This document shows positions 16,356 to 25,310 of a DNA stretch of 64,000 nt, in pieces (position 1 is the stretch's first letter; every line of letters starts with the position of its first letter). Both the position numbers and the translations under genes were made by a program. Origin of the DNA: Pelotomaculum terephthalicicum JT (lineage in GTDB: Bacteria; Bacillota; Desulfotomaculia; Desulfotomaculales; Pelotomaculaceae); contig NZ_JAKNBL010000004.1 in NCBI RefSeq assembly GCF_022410535.1, positions 1 to 64,000 of the forward strand, written 5' to 3'. The notes beneath the pieces are model-generated. The model did no database searches. It was not told the DNA's origin and worked only from the letters and a program-made list of their open reading frames with translations.

Positions 16356-18734
16356 TTAATCTCTATTCTTCAAAACATCCACCAGATCCAGCTTTTTCAC
16401 CCCTTTTACCACCATCAGATGGCCGGCTAATATAAAAGCAATTCCTCCCAGGGCGGAAATCAGGTAGGTCTGGAAAGAAAATACCATCGGCATCGTAAAT
16501 AGATCGGTGCTGACCGCTCTAACATACCATTCGGTCATAAAGCGGCCGAACGGCAGGCCTAATGCCACTCCCAGCAGCGACTGCAGGAGGATTTCTTTCA
16601 GCAGCAGGCCGGAGACCTCACCGTTGGTAAAACCTAAAACCCGCAATGAGGCAAGTTCCCTTTTGCGCTCGGCGAAGCTGATCACCGAGGAATTATAGAC
16701 AATAGCGAACCCCAGCAGCGCGGCAAAAATAATCATGATGGTTATGGTATAAAGCATACTGTCCAGGTTCTGGTTCAGGTTGTCCAGCTCCTTCCGGGGG
16801 CTGGAGATGGCGGAAACGTTGGTCATGTTATTTAATTCTTCTTCCAAGAGTCCGGTTTTGCCGGGCTCTACCTTTAACATGGCTCCAGAAACAAGCCGGC
16901 TTTCCTGAAGGATCCGGTTGGCTTGAGCGAGGGCGATGTAAGACCCGCTTCCGACAAGCTGGCTGTTAATGCCGGTAATTTTCACATCGGCATAGCGGGA
17001 AGGCCCCAGCCCCAGGAGTGTTTCCACTTCCACTGCGTCGCCGACCCGGGCGCCGAGTTTGGATGCCGTCCTCTGGCTGATGAGAATGCCTTCTTCCGGT
17101 AAATATAACGGTTTTCCGTTTTCGCCGGTCAGTTCTTTCAGAGTTAGCTCCGATGGCAGTCCCTGCAGCACATCGTCTTCGGAACGCCCGTTAAAATGTA
17201 ATTTTACCGGTATATCAAAGAGAGGTTCCGTTCTTATGACACCATCCAGGCGCGCCAGGTTTAAAAGTTCATATTCCTTTACCGGTGTACCGAAGCGTAC
17301 TAAAAAATCATAATGCTGTTCCTTATAGAAGTGTTGATTAATCATAAAATTAACTGAATCGTTGGAGAAGATAGACAGCACCAGCAAACCCACGGCAAAA
17401 ATGACCCCCATAAGAGTTACCGCGAACCGGCCCCACTTGCGGCAGACGCTCCTCAGACTCATCTTCCAGGTCGCGTCCAGCCTGCGCCAGAGCCAGGTCC
17501 AACGCTCGATGATTATTTTGCCGGTTCCCCGGGGCGGTTCAGGCCGCATGGATTCGGCCGGATTGATGGCGACTACCCCCCGGGACGCGGTCAGACCGGC
17601 AATGAGGCTCACCGCCATACTAATCATGAAACCGTATAGAATTGCTTTAGAATTAATCCCGCCGATAGTCTCCGGCAGGTTAAAATAAATAGTGTATGTC
17701 TGGGAAAGGACCGAGGCAAGCGATATCCCCGTCAAGGTGCCCAGCAAGGCTCCCAGAAAAGCCACTGACAGGGAATAGCCGGTATAATGCAGCATGAGCT
17801 GCCGGCTGTCATACCCCAGGGCTTTCATCACGCCGATTTCCACGCGCTGAGCCTTGACCATCCGGCCCAGCATAACGAACTGGATGGCGGCGGCGACCCC
17901 CAGAAAGATCGCCGGCATGAAGCGGGACAGGGTGCGCAGGTTGTTAATTTCACTCTGCAGCACGTTATGGCTTAACTGGTCTTTACGGGGATAGCTGCCC
18001 AGATTGCCGTAGGGCTCCAGGATATTCTTAATCTGCTCCGCGATCCTTTTTTCGTCCGCTCCGGGAGCCAGTGACACCACCACCTGGTTTATCTGCCCGG
18101 AAAAATTCAGAATTTGTTCCGCCTGATTCTGGGGCAGCATGATGATGCCGAAGGTCTTGGGATCCGGCAACAGCGTAGCCGCGTCTTTCATAGCAATAAC
18201 AAATTCTGGGCTGGTGGCGGCGCCTACCACGGTCAGCGGAACTTGTTTGCCTTCCGCTACAATATTAACTATGCTGTTGAAGGATAGTCCATTGGCTTTG
18301 GCATACTGCGGATCTGTAAGAATTTCGACGCCACCGCTCTGGGGGTATTTTTCAAAAAGCCGCCCGCTGAGCAAATAAAGACGGTTAACCTCGTTTTCCA
18401 TAGGCAGGGGATAACTGATTAAACGGGCGGTGGCTCTTTGCTGATCATCTTTAAGTACCGGCACATCCTTCTGAATCCGCCCGGTGACTTTGCTCACCCC
18501 GGGTATCGCCTCAATCTGCCTGATTATTTGCAAGGGCGCCCTGATCACATGAAAGTAGTAATCGGCAAAGTTGGTTTCTTCGTAAAACAACTCCTGAGAT
18601 CTGCTCATATTGTAGTAGGCGGTGGACATCGAAATATAAACGCATATGCCAACCATCACCACAGCCACCACCGCCAGGAACTGACCTTTGGTATTCCGGA
18701 TGGTGCGCCACAGTTTCCTGGTTAAGACGCTCAT
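16356..18734 (-). CDS. ABC transporter permease, FtsX/MacB type with two FtsX domains
   Basis: A 792-residue membrane protein with an N-terminal anchor and a large extracytoplasmic region. A first set of three membrane helices (around residues 270-390, with VMLGRMVKAQRVEIGVMKAL) is followed by a second anchor and extracytoplasmic domain. A second FtsX helix set (about 660-785, with AIVYNSSVISFAERKRELAS and LRVLGFT) comes last. This double layout is that of the long FtsX-like permeases that work as one chain. The start is ATG at 18734, overlapping the ATPase stop as TAATG; GTG two codons earlier is possible. It works with the ATPase upstream and the membrane fusion protein downstream. Confidence 0.88.
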   Translation of the reverse strand: MSVLTRKLWRTIRNTKGQFLAVVAVVMVGICVYISMSTAYYNMSRSQELFYEETNFADYYFHVIRAPLQIIRQIEAIPGVSKVTGRIQKDVPVLKDDQQRATARLISYPLPMENEVNRLYLLSGRLFEKYPQSGGVEILTDPQYAKANGLSFNSIVNIVAEGKQVPLTVVGAATSPEFVIAMKDAATLLPDPKTFGIIMLPQNQAEQILNFSGQINQVVVSLAPGADEKRIAEQIKNILEPYGNLGSYPRKDQLSHNVLQSEINNLRTLSRFMPAIFLGVAAAIQFVMLGRMVKAQRVEIGVMKALGYDSRQLMLHYTGYSLSVAFLGALLGTLTGISLASVLSQTYTIYFNLPETIGGINSKAILYGFMISMAVSLIAGLTASRGVVAINPAESMRPEPPRGTGKIIIERWTWLWRRLDATWKMSLRSVCRKWGRFAVTLMGVIFAVGLLVLSIFSNDSVNFMINQHFYKEQHYDFLVRFGTPVKEYELLNLARLDGVIRTEPLFDIPVKLHFNGRSEDDVLQGLPSELTLKELTGENGKPLYLPEEGILISQRTASKLGARVGDAVEVETLLGLGPSRYADVKITGINSQLVGSGSYIALAQANRILQESRLVSGAMLKVEPGKTGLLEEELNNMTNVSAISSPRKELDNLNQNLDSMLYTITIMIIFAALLGFAIVYNSSVISFAERKRELASLRVLGFTNGEVSGLLLKEILLQSLLGVALGLPFGRFMTEWYVRAVSTDLFTMPMVFSFQTYLISALGGIAFILAGHLMVVKGVKKLDLVDVLKNRD

Positions 18735-19444
18735 TACCACTCAATCCTTTCGGGTGATACCGGGGATTGATTCTCCGTTATTTCCACAATATTGCCGCTG
18801 CTCATGCGCACAACCCGGTGTCCCATGGCACTGATGGGAGTGTTGTGAGTGACTATCACCACCGTGCTGTTCCGCTCCCGGTTAATTTTGGCCAGCAAAC
18901 TCAGGATCAGTTTGCCCGTCTGGTAGTCCAGCGCGCCGGTGGGCTCGTCGCAGAGCAGCAGGCGGGGGCTTTTGACCGCCGCCCGGGCGATCGCCACCCG
19001 CTGCTGCTCGCCGCCGCTCAGCTGGGAGGGAAAGTGGTCCATTCTTGTTTCCAATCCCACTTCTGTTAATACTTCTTCCGTGGGCAGCGGCTTGTCCACC
19101 AGATCGGCCGCCAGTTCCACATTTTCCCTGGCCGTCAGGTCCGGAATAAGATTGTAGTGCTGAAAAACAAAACCCAACTCGCAGCGTCGAAATTGGGTTA
19201 GCTTGCTGTCTCCGGCCCGACTCAAGTCTTCTTCCCCGAAACATAACAGGCCGCTCGACGGCAAGTCCATACCGCCGATAATGTTCAGCAGGGTGCTCTT
19301 GCCGGAACCGCTGGGACCCAGGATAACCAGCAGCTCGCCCTCGTATATGAACAGAGAGGTTTCTCTTAATGCCTGAACGGTCACCTCGCCCATCACATAG
19401 TTCCTGGTTACCTGATTAAGTTTCATCAACACTTTTTTAGCCAT
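18734..19444 (-). CDS. ABC transporter ATP-binding protein (LolD/MacB type)
   Basis: A 236-residue nucleotide-binding subunit. Walker A is GPSGSGKST, the Q-loop lies in [20 protein letters not shown], the signature is [14 protein letters not shown], and Walker B with the catalytic Glu is [12 protein letters not shown], followed by the switch histidine in VTHN. The sequence is typical of the MacB/LolD/FtsE subfamily that drives mechanotransmission through FtsX-type permeases. It is the first gene of the exporter operon and overlaps the permease start by one base. The upstream 19445-19809 stretch has no gene. A TATAAT on the minus strand near 19535 could be its promoter, with no clear -35. Confidence 0.95.
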   Translation of the reverse strand: MAKKVLMKLNQVTRNYVMGEVTVQALRETSLFIYEGELLVILGPSGSGKSTLLNIIGGMDLPSSGLLCFGEEDLSRAGDSKLTQFRRCELGFVFQHYNLIPDLTARENVELAADLVDKPLPTEEVLTEVGLETRMDHFPSQLSGGEQQRVAIARAAVKSPRLLLCDEPTGALDYQTGKLILSLLAKINRERNSTVVIVTHNTPISAMGHRVVRMSSGNIVEITENQSPVSPERIEW

Positions 19445-19809
19445 TGTATTTTATCCTCTAGCCATAGTTCATCCTGAAACGTTTTATAATTCTATTTCTT
19501 GCAACAAACTTCCTTCATAGTCTGTCTCTATTATAGTCTGGCAAATATACCCAGGAAACATCAGCCGGCATATCGGCAATCCCCACCCTAAAAATCTAAT
19601 TCATTTAATATTCGTCCTTAAATTAAGCAATAATACCATTACCGTCCTTAGGGGAAATTAAATCAAAGACTATTAATCTTAATCTTTAATCAGTAAACAA
19701 TCGGTAAAGCCCTTTACTTCAGAACTGATGTTTGGTATACTGTTAAAAACGATTTGTCATCATATGGTTTATTGACGGCCAACCAAATTACTTAAAGAAA
19801 AGCGAGGAA
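19445..19809. other. divergent intergenic region, no gene seen
   Basis: A 365-base AT-rich region separating the ABC exporter operon (minus) from the GyrI-like gene (plus). It holds plausible -10 hexamers for both directions (TATAAT on minus near 19535; TATACT on plus near 19737). No ORF, repeat or structured RNA could be supported. Confidence 0.5.
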
Positions 19810-20274
19810 ATGATGATGGGATTGAAAATTGAATTAAACGAGCAGAAGTCACAACCCGTGTTGCTTATCAGAACAAGAACGGCGGTAGAAAACTTGCCCA
19901 AAGTAATTGGCGAATCCTATGGAAAAATCATGCGGTATCTGGCCGAACTCGGTGAGCAGCCGACAGACGCGCCGTACACGGCCTATTACAACCTGGACAT
20001 GAAGGATTTAGACGTGGAAATGGGCTTTCCCGTCGCAAAATCGTTGTCCGAAAAAGGAGACGTCAAATCAGGTGAGATCCCCCAGGGCAAATATGTGTCC
20101 GCCATGCATAAAGGCACATACAGTCAAATGGAGCAACCATACAACGAGATGTTTAAATGGATGGAAGAAAAAGGCTATGAACCAAAAGGCGTGTACTACG
20201 AGTTTTACTTTAACTCACCAAATGATGTGCCTGAGAGCGAGCTTTTGACCAGGATAGCCATACCGGTAAAATAA
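19810..20274 (+). CDS. GyrI-like / AraC effector-binding domain protein
   Basis: A stand-alone 154-residue GyrI-like (SOUL/AraC effector-binding) domain. Features are the repeated beta-alpha-beta-beta units, GESYGKIMRYLAELGEQPTD, a central MEMGFPVAK-like strand, GKYVSAMHKGTYSQMEQPYN, and a C-terminal LLTRIAIPVK strand. Such proteins bind small hydrophobic cations or drugs in the groove between the two halves. No DNA-binding domain is attached. The start has three consecutive ATG codons after AGCGAGGAA, so the exact first Met is ambiguous by two residues. It lies divergent from the ABC exporter, which would fit drug sensing or binding, but no operon links them. Confidence 0.82.
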   Translation: MMMGLKIELNEQKSQPVLLIRTRTAVENLPKVIGESYGKIMRYLAELGEQPTDAPYTAYYNLDMKDLDVEMGFPVAKSLSEKGDVKSGEIPQGKYVSAMHKGTYSQMEQPYNEMFKWMEEKGYEPKGVYYEFYFNSPNDVPESELLTRIAIPVK

Positions 20275-20369
20275 CAAGGCTGCTACTTCGGGCGCATGAA
20301 AAGAAGTAAGGTAACCTGTGCCGGTGTAACGAGCCGCCTTGATACCCGGCAGGCCGCCCATAATTTTGT

Positions 20370-21800
20370 TTAATGCTGCAAAAATCGCGGGGAACCTGTC
20401 TCTTGCAAGGATGAGTTAATATATTGCTCGATTGATCTTATCCTGTCTGCGCTTAAACTCAGCAAAAACCTGGCATATTCAGTCTGCCACTGCCTTTCCA
20501 TCGGCTTTTCAGCGGCGTTCCGCACCGAAAAACCCGTTGGTTCGTTTCTTATTTCCTCTATAAAAACTATTCTGGCCAGTATGGACAACTCCATATCCCC
20601 TAATGCATTAAATAAAGCGCTAAATTCGTCTTCAAACAAGCAGTTTGCTTCAAGCACATCAATAAAATCACCTAGAGAGTGAATGCTTGAGGTTATTATC
20701 GCGGTTTTTTCCGCAGAATCGACGCACTCTATTATTTGCTCGACCACCATGCGAAAACTGTGATCATCCATACTCTTTCCCTCATCAAAAATAATGTCAA
20801 ACCAGCGGTTCTCTTCATCATCAAGAATAACGACATTATCCAGGCAGTCATGGTCCAACGCGCTTAAGTATCTGGGCATTAATACTGACGCGGCATTGCG
20901 AATATAATCCTTTAGCTGCGGCTGCTCTATATGGAGCTCCCCTATCAGAACTTCAAACGCTTTTTTTATGAGAGACGAACATTGACTGCGGTCTAAACCT
21001 TTAAACTGATCAAGCAGAAGTGCATATTGGTATTTGGAAATGCTTAATTTTTTCGCTTCACTTTCTGACAACACGGAAAAAATAGAATTCGTTATCAATA
21101 TTTCAAACACATTAATCAACGCTTCTCTGTAATCGATACGATATACTTTGCCGTAGTTAACTAACAGCTTCCCAACATCCTTATCAGCGAAAAGACTGCA
21201 AAACTGATTTTCTATTTTTAGCTTTTCAAGGTATTGTTTAATATAAAAAATCCCTTTAACGCGCATATCATCAAGAAGCAGTGGATAGTCCACACTCGCC
21301 ATGGTATCATGCGCTTTAAACACCTCATCGTAACTTATCAAAAACTCCGGCAGGGCCTCATCTATGGTTGAGTGGTACGCTTTGACCGAAACATTAAGTT
21401 TTTTATCTTTTATTTCCCGGTATAGCGCCTTTGTTTCCGCGAGGCAAGCAGCCACAAGCGCGAGGCCTTTCTTGTGCGTATCCTCTATGTCATGTGTTCT
21501 CAAGCAAGCTAGGGCAGCTTCCGGATCGTTAAATTTGCTGATCCAGGCATCGATAGAATAAAGCATAGACATAAAAATACTCTGCGCCGTCTCGACCTTA
21601 ATAGATGTGCTTTCACCTTTCGTATGCCTTATTATTAAGCTCGCCAATAAAGACATGATCTGAGACTGAATATTATCGACGGTCCGCCGGTCAATCAGCC
21701 CCGCTCGTCTTCCTTCTTTCAGGAGCGAAAGGGTATACTGGTTCGGATCCAAACGTTCTTTATTGAGTATTGTCTTAATCTCAATTTCCGTGTATTTCAT
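20370..21800 (-). CDS. DUF6179 family protein (unknown function)
   Basis: A 476-residue, mostly helical, soluble protein without signal peptide or membrane segment. I assign it to DUF6179 from general resemblance (YTLSLLKEGRRAGLIDRRTV near the N-terminus, a conserved acidic LDDEENRWFDIIFDEGKSMD region in the C-terminal half) and from its pairing with the DUF6323-like gene just upstream. The ribosome binding site is GGGAGGGG before ATG 21800. The gene follows the 147-residue partner by 32 bases and is surely cotranscribed. No catalytic motif is visible, and the function is unknown. Confidence 0.6.
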   Translation of the reverse strand: MKYTEIEIKTILNKERLDPNQYTLSLLKEGRRAGLIDRRTVDNIQSQIMSLLASLIIRHTKGESTSIKVETAQSIFMSMLYSIDAWISKFNDPEAALACLRTHDIEDTHKKGLALVAACLAETKALYREIKDKKLNVSVKAYHSTIDEALPEFLISYDEVFKAHDTMASVDYPLLLDDMRVKGIFYIKQYLEKLKIENQFCSLFADKDVGKLLVNYGKVYRIDYREALINVFEILITNSIFSVLSESEAKKLSISKYQYALLLDQFKGLDRSQCSSLIKKAFEVLIGELHIEQPQLKDYIRNAASVLMPRYLSALDHDCLDNVVILDDEENRWFDIIFDEGKSMDDHSFRMVVEQIIECVDSAEKTAIITSSIHSLGDFIDVLEANCLFEDEFSALFNALGDMELSILARIVFIEEIRNEPTGFSVRNAAEKPMERQWQTEYARFLLSLSADRIRSIEQYINSSLQETGSPRFLQH

Positions 21801-21832
21801 TATAATGAGTCCCCTCCCGGAGAATGACCTGT

Positions 21833-22273
21833 TTACCGACTGGCGCGCTTAAGATTATCGGCAAAAAGCGCGAGTTCCCTATTTTTTAGAAGCTCTATCG
21901 ACCCCCGGCTGGAATGATTAAAGAAATCCCTCATTAAGCTGATTAATTCATCATCGCCTATTCTGTCTTCCGTTTCGCTTTTCATGTAATAAAATATTTC
22001 CACCAGTTCATATAGGGTCAACGCATAATCATCAGTGTTAATATAGGGTAAAGTGCAAAAAGTGGCTATGATTTTCTTCACCGCTTCAATCCCTAATTCA
22101 ACTCGTCCATGGCTGCGGACGGCCCGGTTTCTCGCTTCGATAAGCTCTTGCGCTTCCGCGGCTGTCAATATCAATCCATATTTTATGGATTCTTTGTTGG
22201 TCTCGAGTATTTCATTTATGTTAAGCTGTTTCAAAGCTTGCCCCGTTGAATGATAAAGATCAAGCCAATTCAT
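21833..22273 (-). CDS. DUF6323-like small helical protein
   Basis: A 146-residue acidic helical protein. It is recognised tentatively as DUF6323 from its size, the pattern YGLILTAAEAQELIEARNRA and its position directly before the DUF6179-like gene. ATG at 22273 is chosen over TTG at 22276 because GGGAGG lies 9 bases before it. No catalytic or binding motif is seen. The gene is divergent from the ECF sigma operon across a 270-base regulatory region. The pair probably forms a complex, which is inference only. Confidence 0.55.
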   Translation of the reverse strand: MNWLDLYHSTGQALKQLNINEILETNKESIKYGLILTAAEAQELIEARNRAVRSHGRVELGIEAVKKIIATFCTLPYINTDDYALTLYELVEIFYYMKSETEDRIGDDELISLMRDFFNHSSRGSIELLKNRELALFADNLKRASR

Positions 22274-22329
22274 CAAATCAGCCCTCCCATTTTAATAAGA
22301 TTTAACAAACAAAATTTCAAAATTTGCTA

Positions 22330-22358
22330 TTGACAAATAGTTAAATTTATGATATATT
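22330..22358 (+). promoter_or_regulatory. housekeeping sigma-A type promoter
   Basis: TTGACA (22330-22335), 17-base spacer, TATATT (22353-22358). Transcription would start near 22365 and run toward the ECF sigma gene through the hairpin terminator at 22431-22465. Confidence 0.7.
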
Positions 22359-22430
22359 TAAGTTTTGCAATAGATATCATCACATTATATTCTAATAATA
22401 CACGTCTGTCAATATGTTTTTCTTTCAAGA

Positions 22431-22465
22431 AACCTGTGCCGCCATTAAAGTGGCACGGTTTTTTT
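22431..22465 (+). terminator. intrinsic terminator in the sigma-operon leader
   Basis: A hairpin with arms around CCTGTGCC and GGCACGG is followed by seven T residues. It lies about 70 bases after the sigma-A promoter start and 80 bases before the ECF sigma gene, with no gene in between. It therefore ends a short leader RNA or acts as an attenuator. Confidence 0.65.
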
Positions 22466-22485
22466 ACTTTAATATTTCACATAAT

Positions 22486-22514
22486 TGAAAGAAAGCTATA
22501 CTTAAATCGTCTAA
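22486..22514 (+). promoter_or_regulatory. predicted ECF-sigma promoter (autoregulation)
   Basis: TGAAAG (22486-22491), 16-base spacer, CGTCTAA (22508-22514). The -10 fits the CGTC core of ECF sigma promoters. Its transcript would start near 22520, just past the leader terminator and 26 bases before the sigma start codon. The same -10 occurs in front of the genes at 28022 and 52328. Confidence 0.6.
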
Positions 22515-22545
22515 CCTAATAGAGGCCCCTCAAAGAGGTAGTGAA

Positions 22546-23169
22546 ATGACCGCTGACGAGATCTTGGTAAAAAAAGTGCAAAACTGCGATCTGGCAGCTT
22601 ATGGTGAGCTTGTGCAGAGATACCAGGACCGGGTTTACAGCCTGGCAGCCAGAATGCTTAACACACCGGAAGATGCCCGCGACGTTTCCCAGGAGATTTT
22701 TATCAAGGTTTATAAATCGTTGCCAGGATTTGATTTCCGGGCAAGCTTCGCGACCTGGCTTTACAGAGTGTCCACTAATGTATGCCTGGATTTTCTGCGC
22801 CGCCGCGGCAAGGAGCAGAAGCGCAGCGAACCCCTGCGGGAAAACAAGGTCCGGGCAGATTGTTTGGCGGATAATAGCCAGGGACCGGAAGAGGTTCTGC
22901 TGGAAAAGGAACGCCTAAGGGAATTGAGGCAAGCCGTAGACACACTGCCGGACGGCTATCGCATAGCGCTGGTGCTGCATCACTACCAGGGACTCAGCTA
23001 CAAGCAGGTGGCCGAAGTCATGAACCTGCCGGAGAAAACAGTGGCCACCCGCATTCACAGGGCTAAAATAATGCTAAAGGAAATTCTGCTGGGAGGTGAA
23101 GGCGGTGAACTGCCGGAAAACAAAAAAAGCGTTAAGCAAGTATCTGGCCGGAGAGTTACGATCTTCTGA
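22546..23169 (+). CDS. ECF (sigma-24 type) RNA polymerase sigma factor
   Basis: An alternative sigma factor of 207 residues with only regions 2 and 4. Region 2 includes YQDRVYSLAARMLNTPEDAR, DVSQEIFIKVYKSLPGF and ATWLYRVSTNVCLDFLRRR. Region 4 has the helix-turn-helix LSYKQVAEVMNLPEKTVATR with IHRAKIMLKE. The C-terminal tail extends past the usual end and overlaps the anti-sigma gene by 65 bases, so the last 20 residues may be poorly conserved. It directs polymerase to ECF promoters, probably its own at 22486-22514. It is the first gene of a four-gene envelope-stress operon. Confidence 0.95.
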   Translation: MTADEILVKKVQNCDLAAYGELVQRYQDRVYSLAARMLNTPEDARDVSQEIFIKVYKSLPGFDFRASFATWLYRVSTNVCLDFLRRRGKEQKRSEPLRENKVRADCLADNSQGPEEVLLEKERLRELRQAVDTLPDGYRIALVLHHYQGLSYKQVAEVMNLPEKTVATRIHRAKIMLKEILLGGEGGELPENKKSVKQVSGRRVTIF

Positions 23170-23626
23170 AACCGCGGCAATTGAAAAACACCTGGCCGGC
23201 TGTCCGGCATGCGCTGCCGAGCTGAAAGAACTCCAAAGGCTGGACCGACTGCTGGACCTCTGGCGGCCCGAACCCGCCCCGGATAATTTTTGGGCGGACG
23301 TGATGGCAGAAGCAGCACAAAGCGCTTTCCCTCAACCAGCCGGGACACGGTCCGTGAACCGCCAGCGGTACAGTCTGCCGACCTTTTTCAAACAGCCGGA
23401 AATGTCGCTGCTGCGCGACCTGCTGACCGCGGCCGCCGTATCTCTGGCAATCTTCTGGGGCGCCGGAGGTTGGTTTGACGGACGGCAGATGGCAGATTAC
23501 GGCAACAGCATTAATAGCGTGACATCCGCTTATACTGGCACTGTAGATAAATTCCTGGAGCGAACAACCGGAGCGGCGGGAAAATATACCAGGCCGACTA
23601 TATTAGAGGAGTTGAAGCAGAGATGA
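23105..23626 (+). CDS. zinc-containing anti-sigma factor (ZAS/zf-HC2)
   Basis: A 173-residue membrane anti-sigma factor. The N-terminal zinc module has C3 and the HxxxCxxC signature H29-C33-C36 (KHLAGCPAC), typical of anti-sigma domains that clamp ECF sigma factors. A transmembrane helix (about residues 105-122, AAAVSLAIFWGAGGWF) places the C-terminal 50 residues outside. GTG at 23105 is the preferred start, with GGGAGG 8 bases upstream. GTG at 23096 is inside that ribosome binding site. It overlaps the sigma gene and is followed by the B-box membrane gene with a 4-base ATGA overlap. Confidence 0.85.
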   Translation: MNCRKTKKALSKYLAGELRSSETAAIEKHLAGCPACAAELKELQRLDRLLDLWRPEPAPDNFWADVMAEAAQSAFPQPAGTRSVNRQRYSLPTFFKQPEMSLLRDLLTAAAVSLAIFWGAGGWFDGRQMADYGNSINSVTSAYTGTVDKFLERTTGAAGKYTRPTILEELKQR

Positions 23627-24246
23627 AATGTGTAAACCACCCGGAAAATGACGCGCAAGCAATTTGCGCCATCTGTAATGCTCCTATCTGCGAGGAGTGT
23701 TTAGTCGAGCTGCGAAGCAAAAACTACTGCAGGCATTGTTTGGAAGAAAAGATTGGCGTTTTAAAAAGCGTGAACAATCACAGGAGCAAGTTCTTGGTTT
23801 TGCTGATCTCTTTGCTCCCCGGGGCCGGATATATGTACCTGGGGTTGATGAACAGGGGACTGCAGACTATGATTATTTTTTTCGGGACAATTTTTATAGC
23901 CGCGATGACGGGAATCGGAGGAATTACCGCCCTGGTGCTGCCGGTAATAATATTTTACTCTATCTTCGACACCTTGCAGCTGGCGGGACAGATGAATGAG
24001 GGTGTATTTATAGAGGATAAACCATTGATAGCTGCCGGAGAACATGCCAACTGGCATAATTTATTAGGTTACGGGCTGGTCGGGATTGGACTCCTGGCGC
24101 TGGCAAATAACTTTCTGCCGGAGCTTTTTGATTACCGGTTTGTGCATAAGCTGCTATCTCCGTTATTAATCATTGCAGTCGGAATATTTATCTTATACAG
24201 GAGTTTAAGGAGGAGGAAAAACGATGACAGTGAAAGAGAAATCTAA
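23623..24246 (+). CDS. B-box zinc finger membrane protein
   Basis: A 207-residue protein with an N-terminal B-box-like zinc finger. The cysteines and histidines are spread over residues 3-40 (KCVNHPEN, CAICNAPICEECL, YCRHCLEE). Four to five membrane helices follow, the first with LLPGAGYMYLGLMNRGLQTM, similar to the TM2-type glycine/tyrosine motif. It probably sits in the cytoplasmic membrane with the finger inside. Its place between the anti-sigma gene and the DUF4097-type gene, with overlaps on both sides (4 and 23 bases), shows tight cotranscription in an envelope-stress unit. The exact function is unknown. Confidence 0.75.
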   Translation: MKCVNHPENDAQAICAICNAPICEECLVELRSKNYCRHCLEEKIGVLKSVNNHRSKFLVLLISLLPGAGYMYLGLMNRGLQTMIIFFGTIFIAAMTGIGGITALVLPVIIFYSIFDTLQLAGQMNEGVFIEDKPLIAAGEHANWHNLLGYGLVGIGLLALANNFLPELFDYRFVHKLLSPLLIIAVGIFILYRSLRRRKNDDSEREI

Positions 24247-25303
24247 AGTCGGACCGATAACGCTGGCCGCAGGATTGATTATCGGGGGTTTGACGCTGCT
24301 TTTATATAACTTTGGGGCGATTTCCAGCCTGGAATGGCTGTGGAAGCTCTGGCCGGTGTTGTTGATCGGCTTGGGCGTTGAATATCTTTTAAAAAAAAGG
24401 GCTGATCCCGAGCGGGATGTCCATTTCCACGTCCCCAGCTTCCTGCTGATCCTGGTAATGATTATAGCCGGTTGCCTGTTATACGCCGCAACCAGTTTTG
24501 GAAAGAACATCAGCAGCTTTATTGACGGCTTTCCATGGAGTTCCGCAAATTATACCTACAGCAGGAATTGGGAGTCCGGACCTTTGGAAATAACGGCGGG
24601 AGAGCAATTAATCATCGAAAATAAAACAGGCAGCATCAAACTCCTGCCTGCTCAAGGCGACGGACTGAATCTTAAGGCTTCGATCCACTCACCTGAGAGC
24701 GGCCCGGCCAGAGAATTGGCCGATAAGGTAGCCCCGGAGATCAAGCGGGACGGCGACCGGGTTTCCGTTCAGGCGCCTGATACCGGGAATTCGCTTATGC
24801 GGCCTCCGTATACAGACCTGGAGGTGTCAATACCGTCCGGAGTAAATGTATATGTAAAAAGCGGCACCGGGCGGGTGACGGCGGAAAACATGCAGGCAAA
24901 CCTGAATGTTGAAGGATCGGTAGGCACAATTGATCTCAATGCGATAAGCGGTAACATTGAGGTTGTGAGCAACACGGGCCGGATCAGGATTTTCGAACCG
25001 GGCGGCGACTTGCTGGCCAAAAACAACACCGGCAGCATAGAAGTATCTTCCGAGCGCCCGTTGTCCGGCAAATATGACTTGGAAAGCAGCACCGGCATGG
25101 TTAGTCTGCTGCTGCCGAAGCAATCCGACTTGGTTATTAACGCTGAATCCCGCACAGGCAGAGTGTCGGTGGAGGGTCTTGCAAATGCAAATGATGCAGA
25201 TAAAACAGGGCCGGGAGACGAATTCAGCGGTCAGCTGGGTAACGGCAAGGGTCAGGCCAATCTGCGCGTCGGCACGGGCGCTATAAAAATTACGGCACGG
25301 TAA
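24224..25303 (+). CDS. LiaF-like membrane / DUF4097 beta-helix protein
   Basis: A 359-residue protein. Residues 10-90 contain three hydrophobic helices with LWPVLLIGLGVEYLLKKR, as in DUF5668/LiaF N-terminal domains. Residues 120-355 are extracellular and form a regular beta-helix of repeated NxTGxI/V units (NKTGSIKL, SGTGRVTA, GSVGTIDL, SNTGRIRI, NNTGSIEV, SSTGMVSL, SRTGRVSV, VGTGAIKI), the DUF4097 putative adhesin fold. Comparable proteins act in envelope stress sensing or surface shielding. It is the last gene of the sigma operon and ends 7 bases before the convergent gene at 25311. Confidence 0.82.
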   Translation: MTVKEKSKVGPITLAAGLIIGGLTLLLYNFGAISSLEWLWKLWPVLLIGLGVEYLLKKRADPERDVHFHVPSFLLILVMIIAGCLLYAATSFGKNISSFIDGFPWSSANYTYSRNWESGPLEITAGEQLIIENKTGSIKLLPAQGDGLNLKASIHSPESGPARELADKVAPEIKRDGDRVSVQAPDTGNSLMRPPYTDLEVSIPSGVNVYVKSGTGRVTAENMQANLNVEGSVGTIDLNAISGNIEVVSNTGRIRIFEPGGDLLAKNNTGSIEVSSERPLSGKYDLESSTGMVSLLLPKQSDLVINAESRTGRVSVEGLANANDADKTGPGDEFSGQLGNGKGQANLRVGTGAIKITAR

Positions 25304-25310
25304 GGATGTG

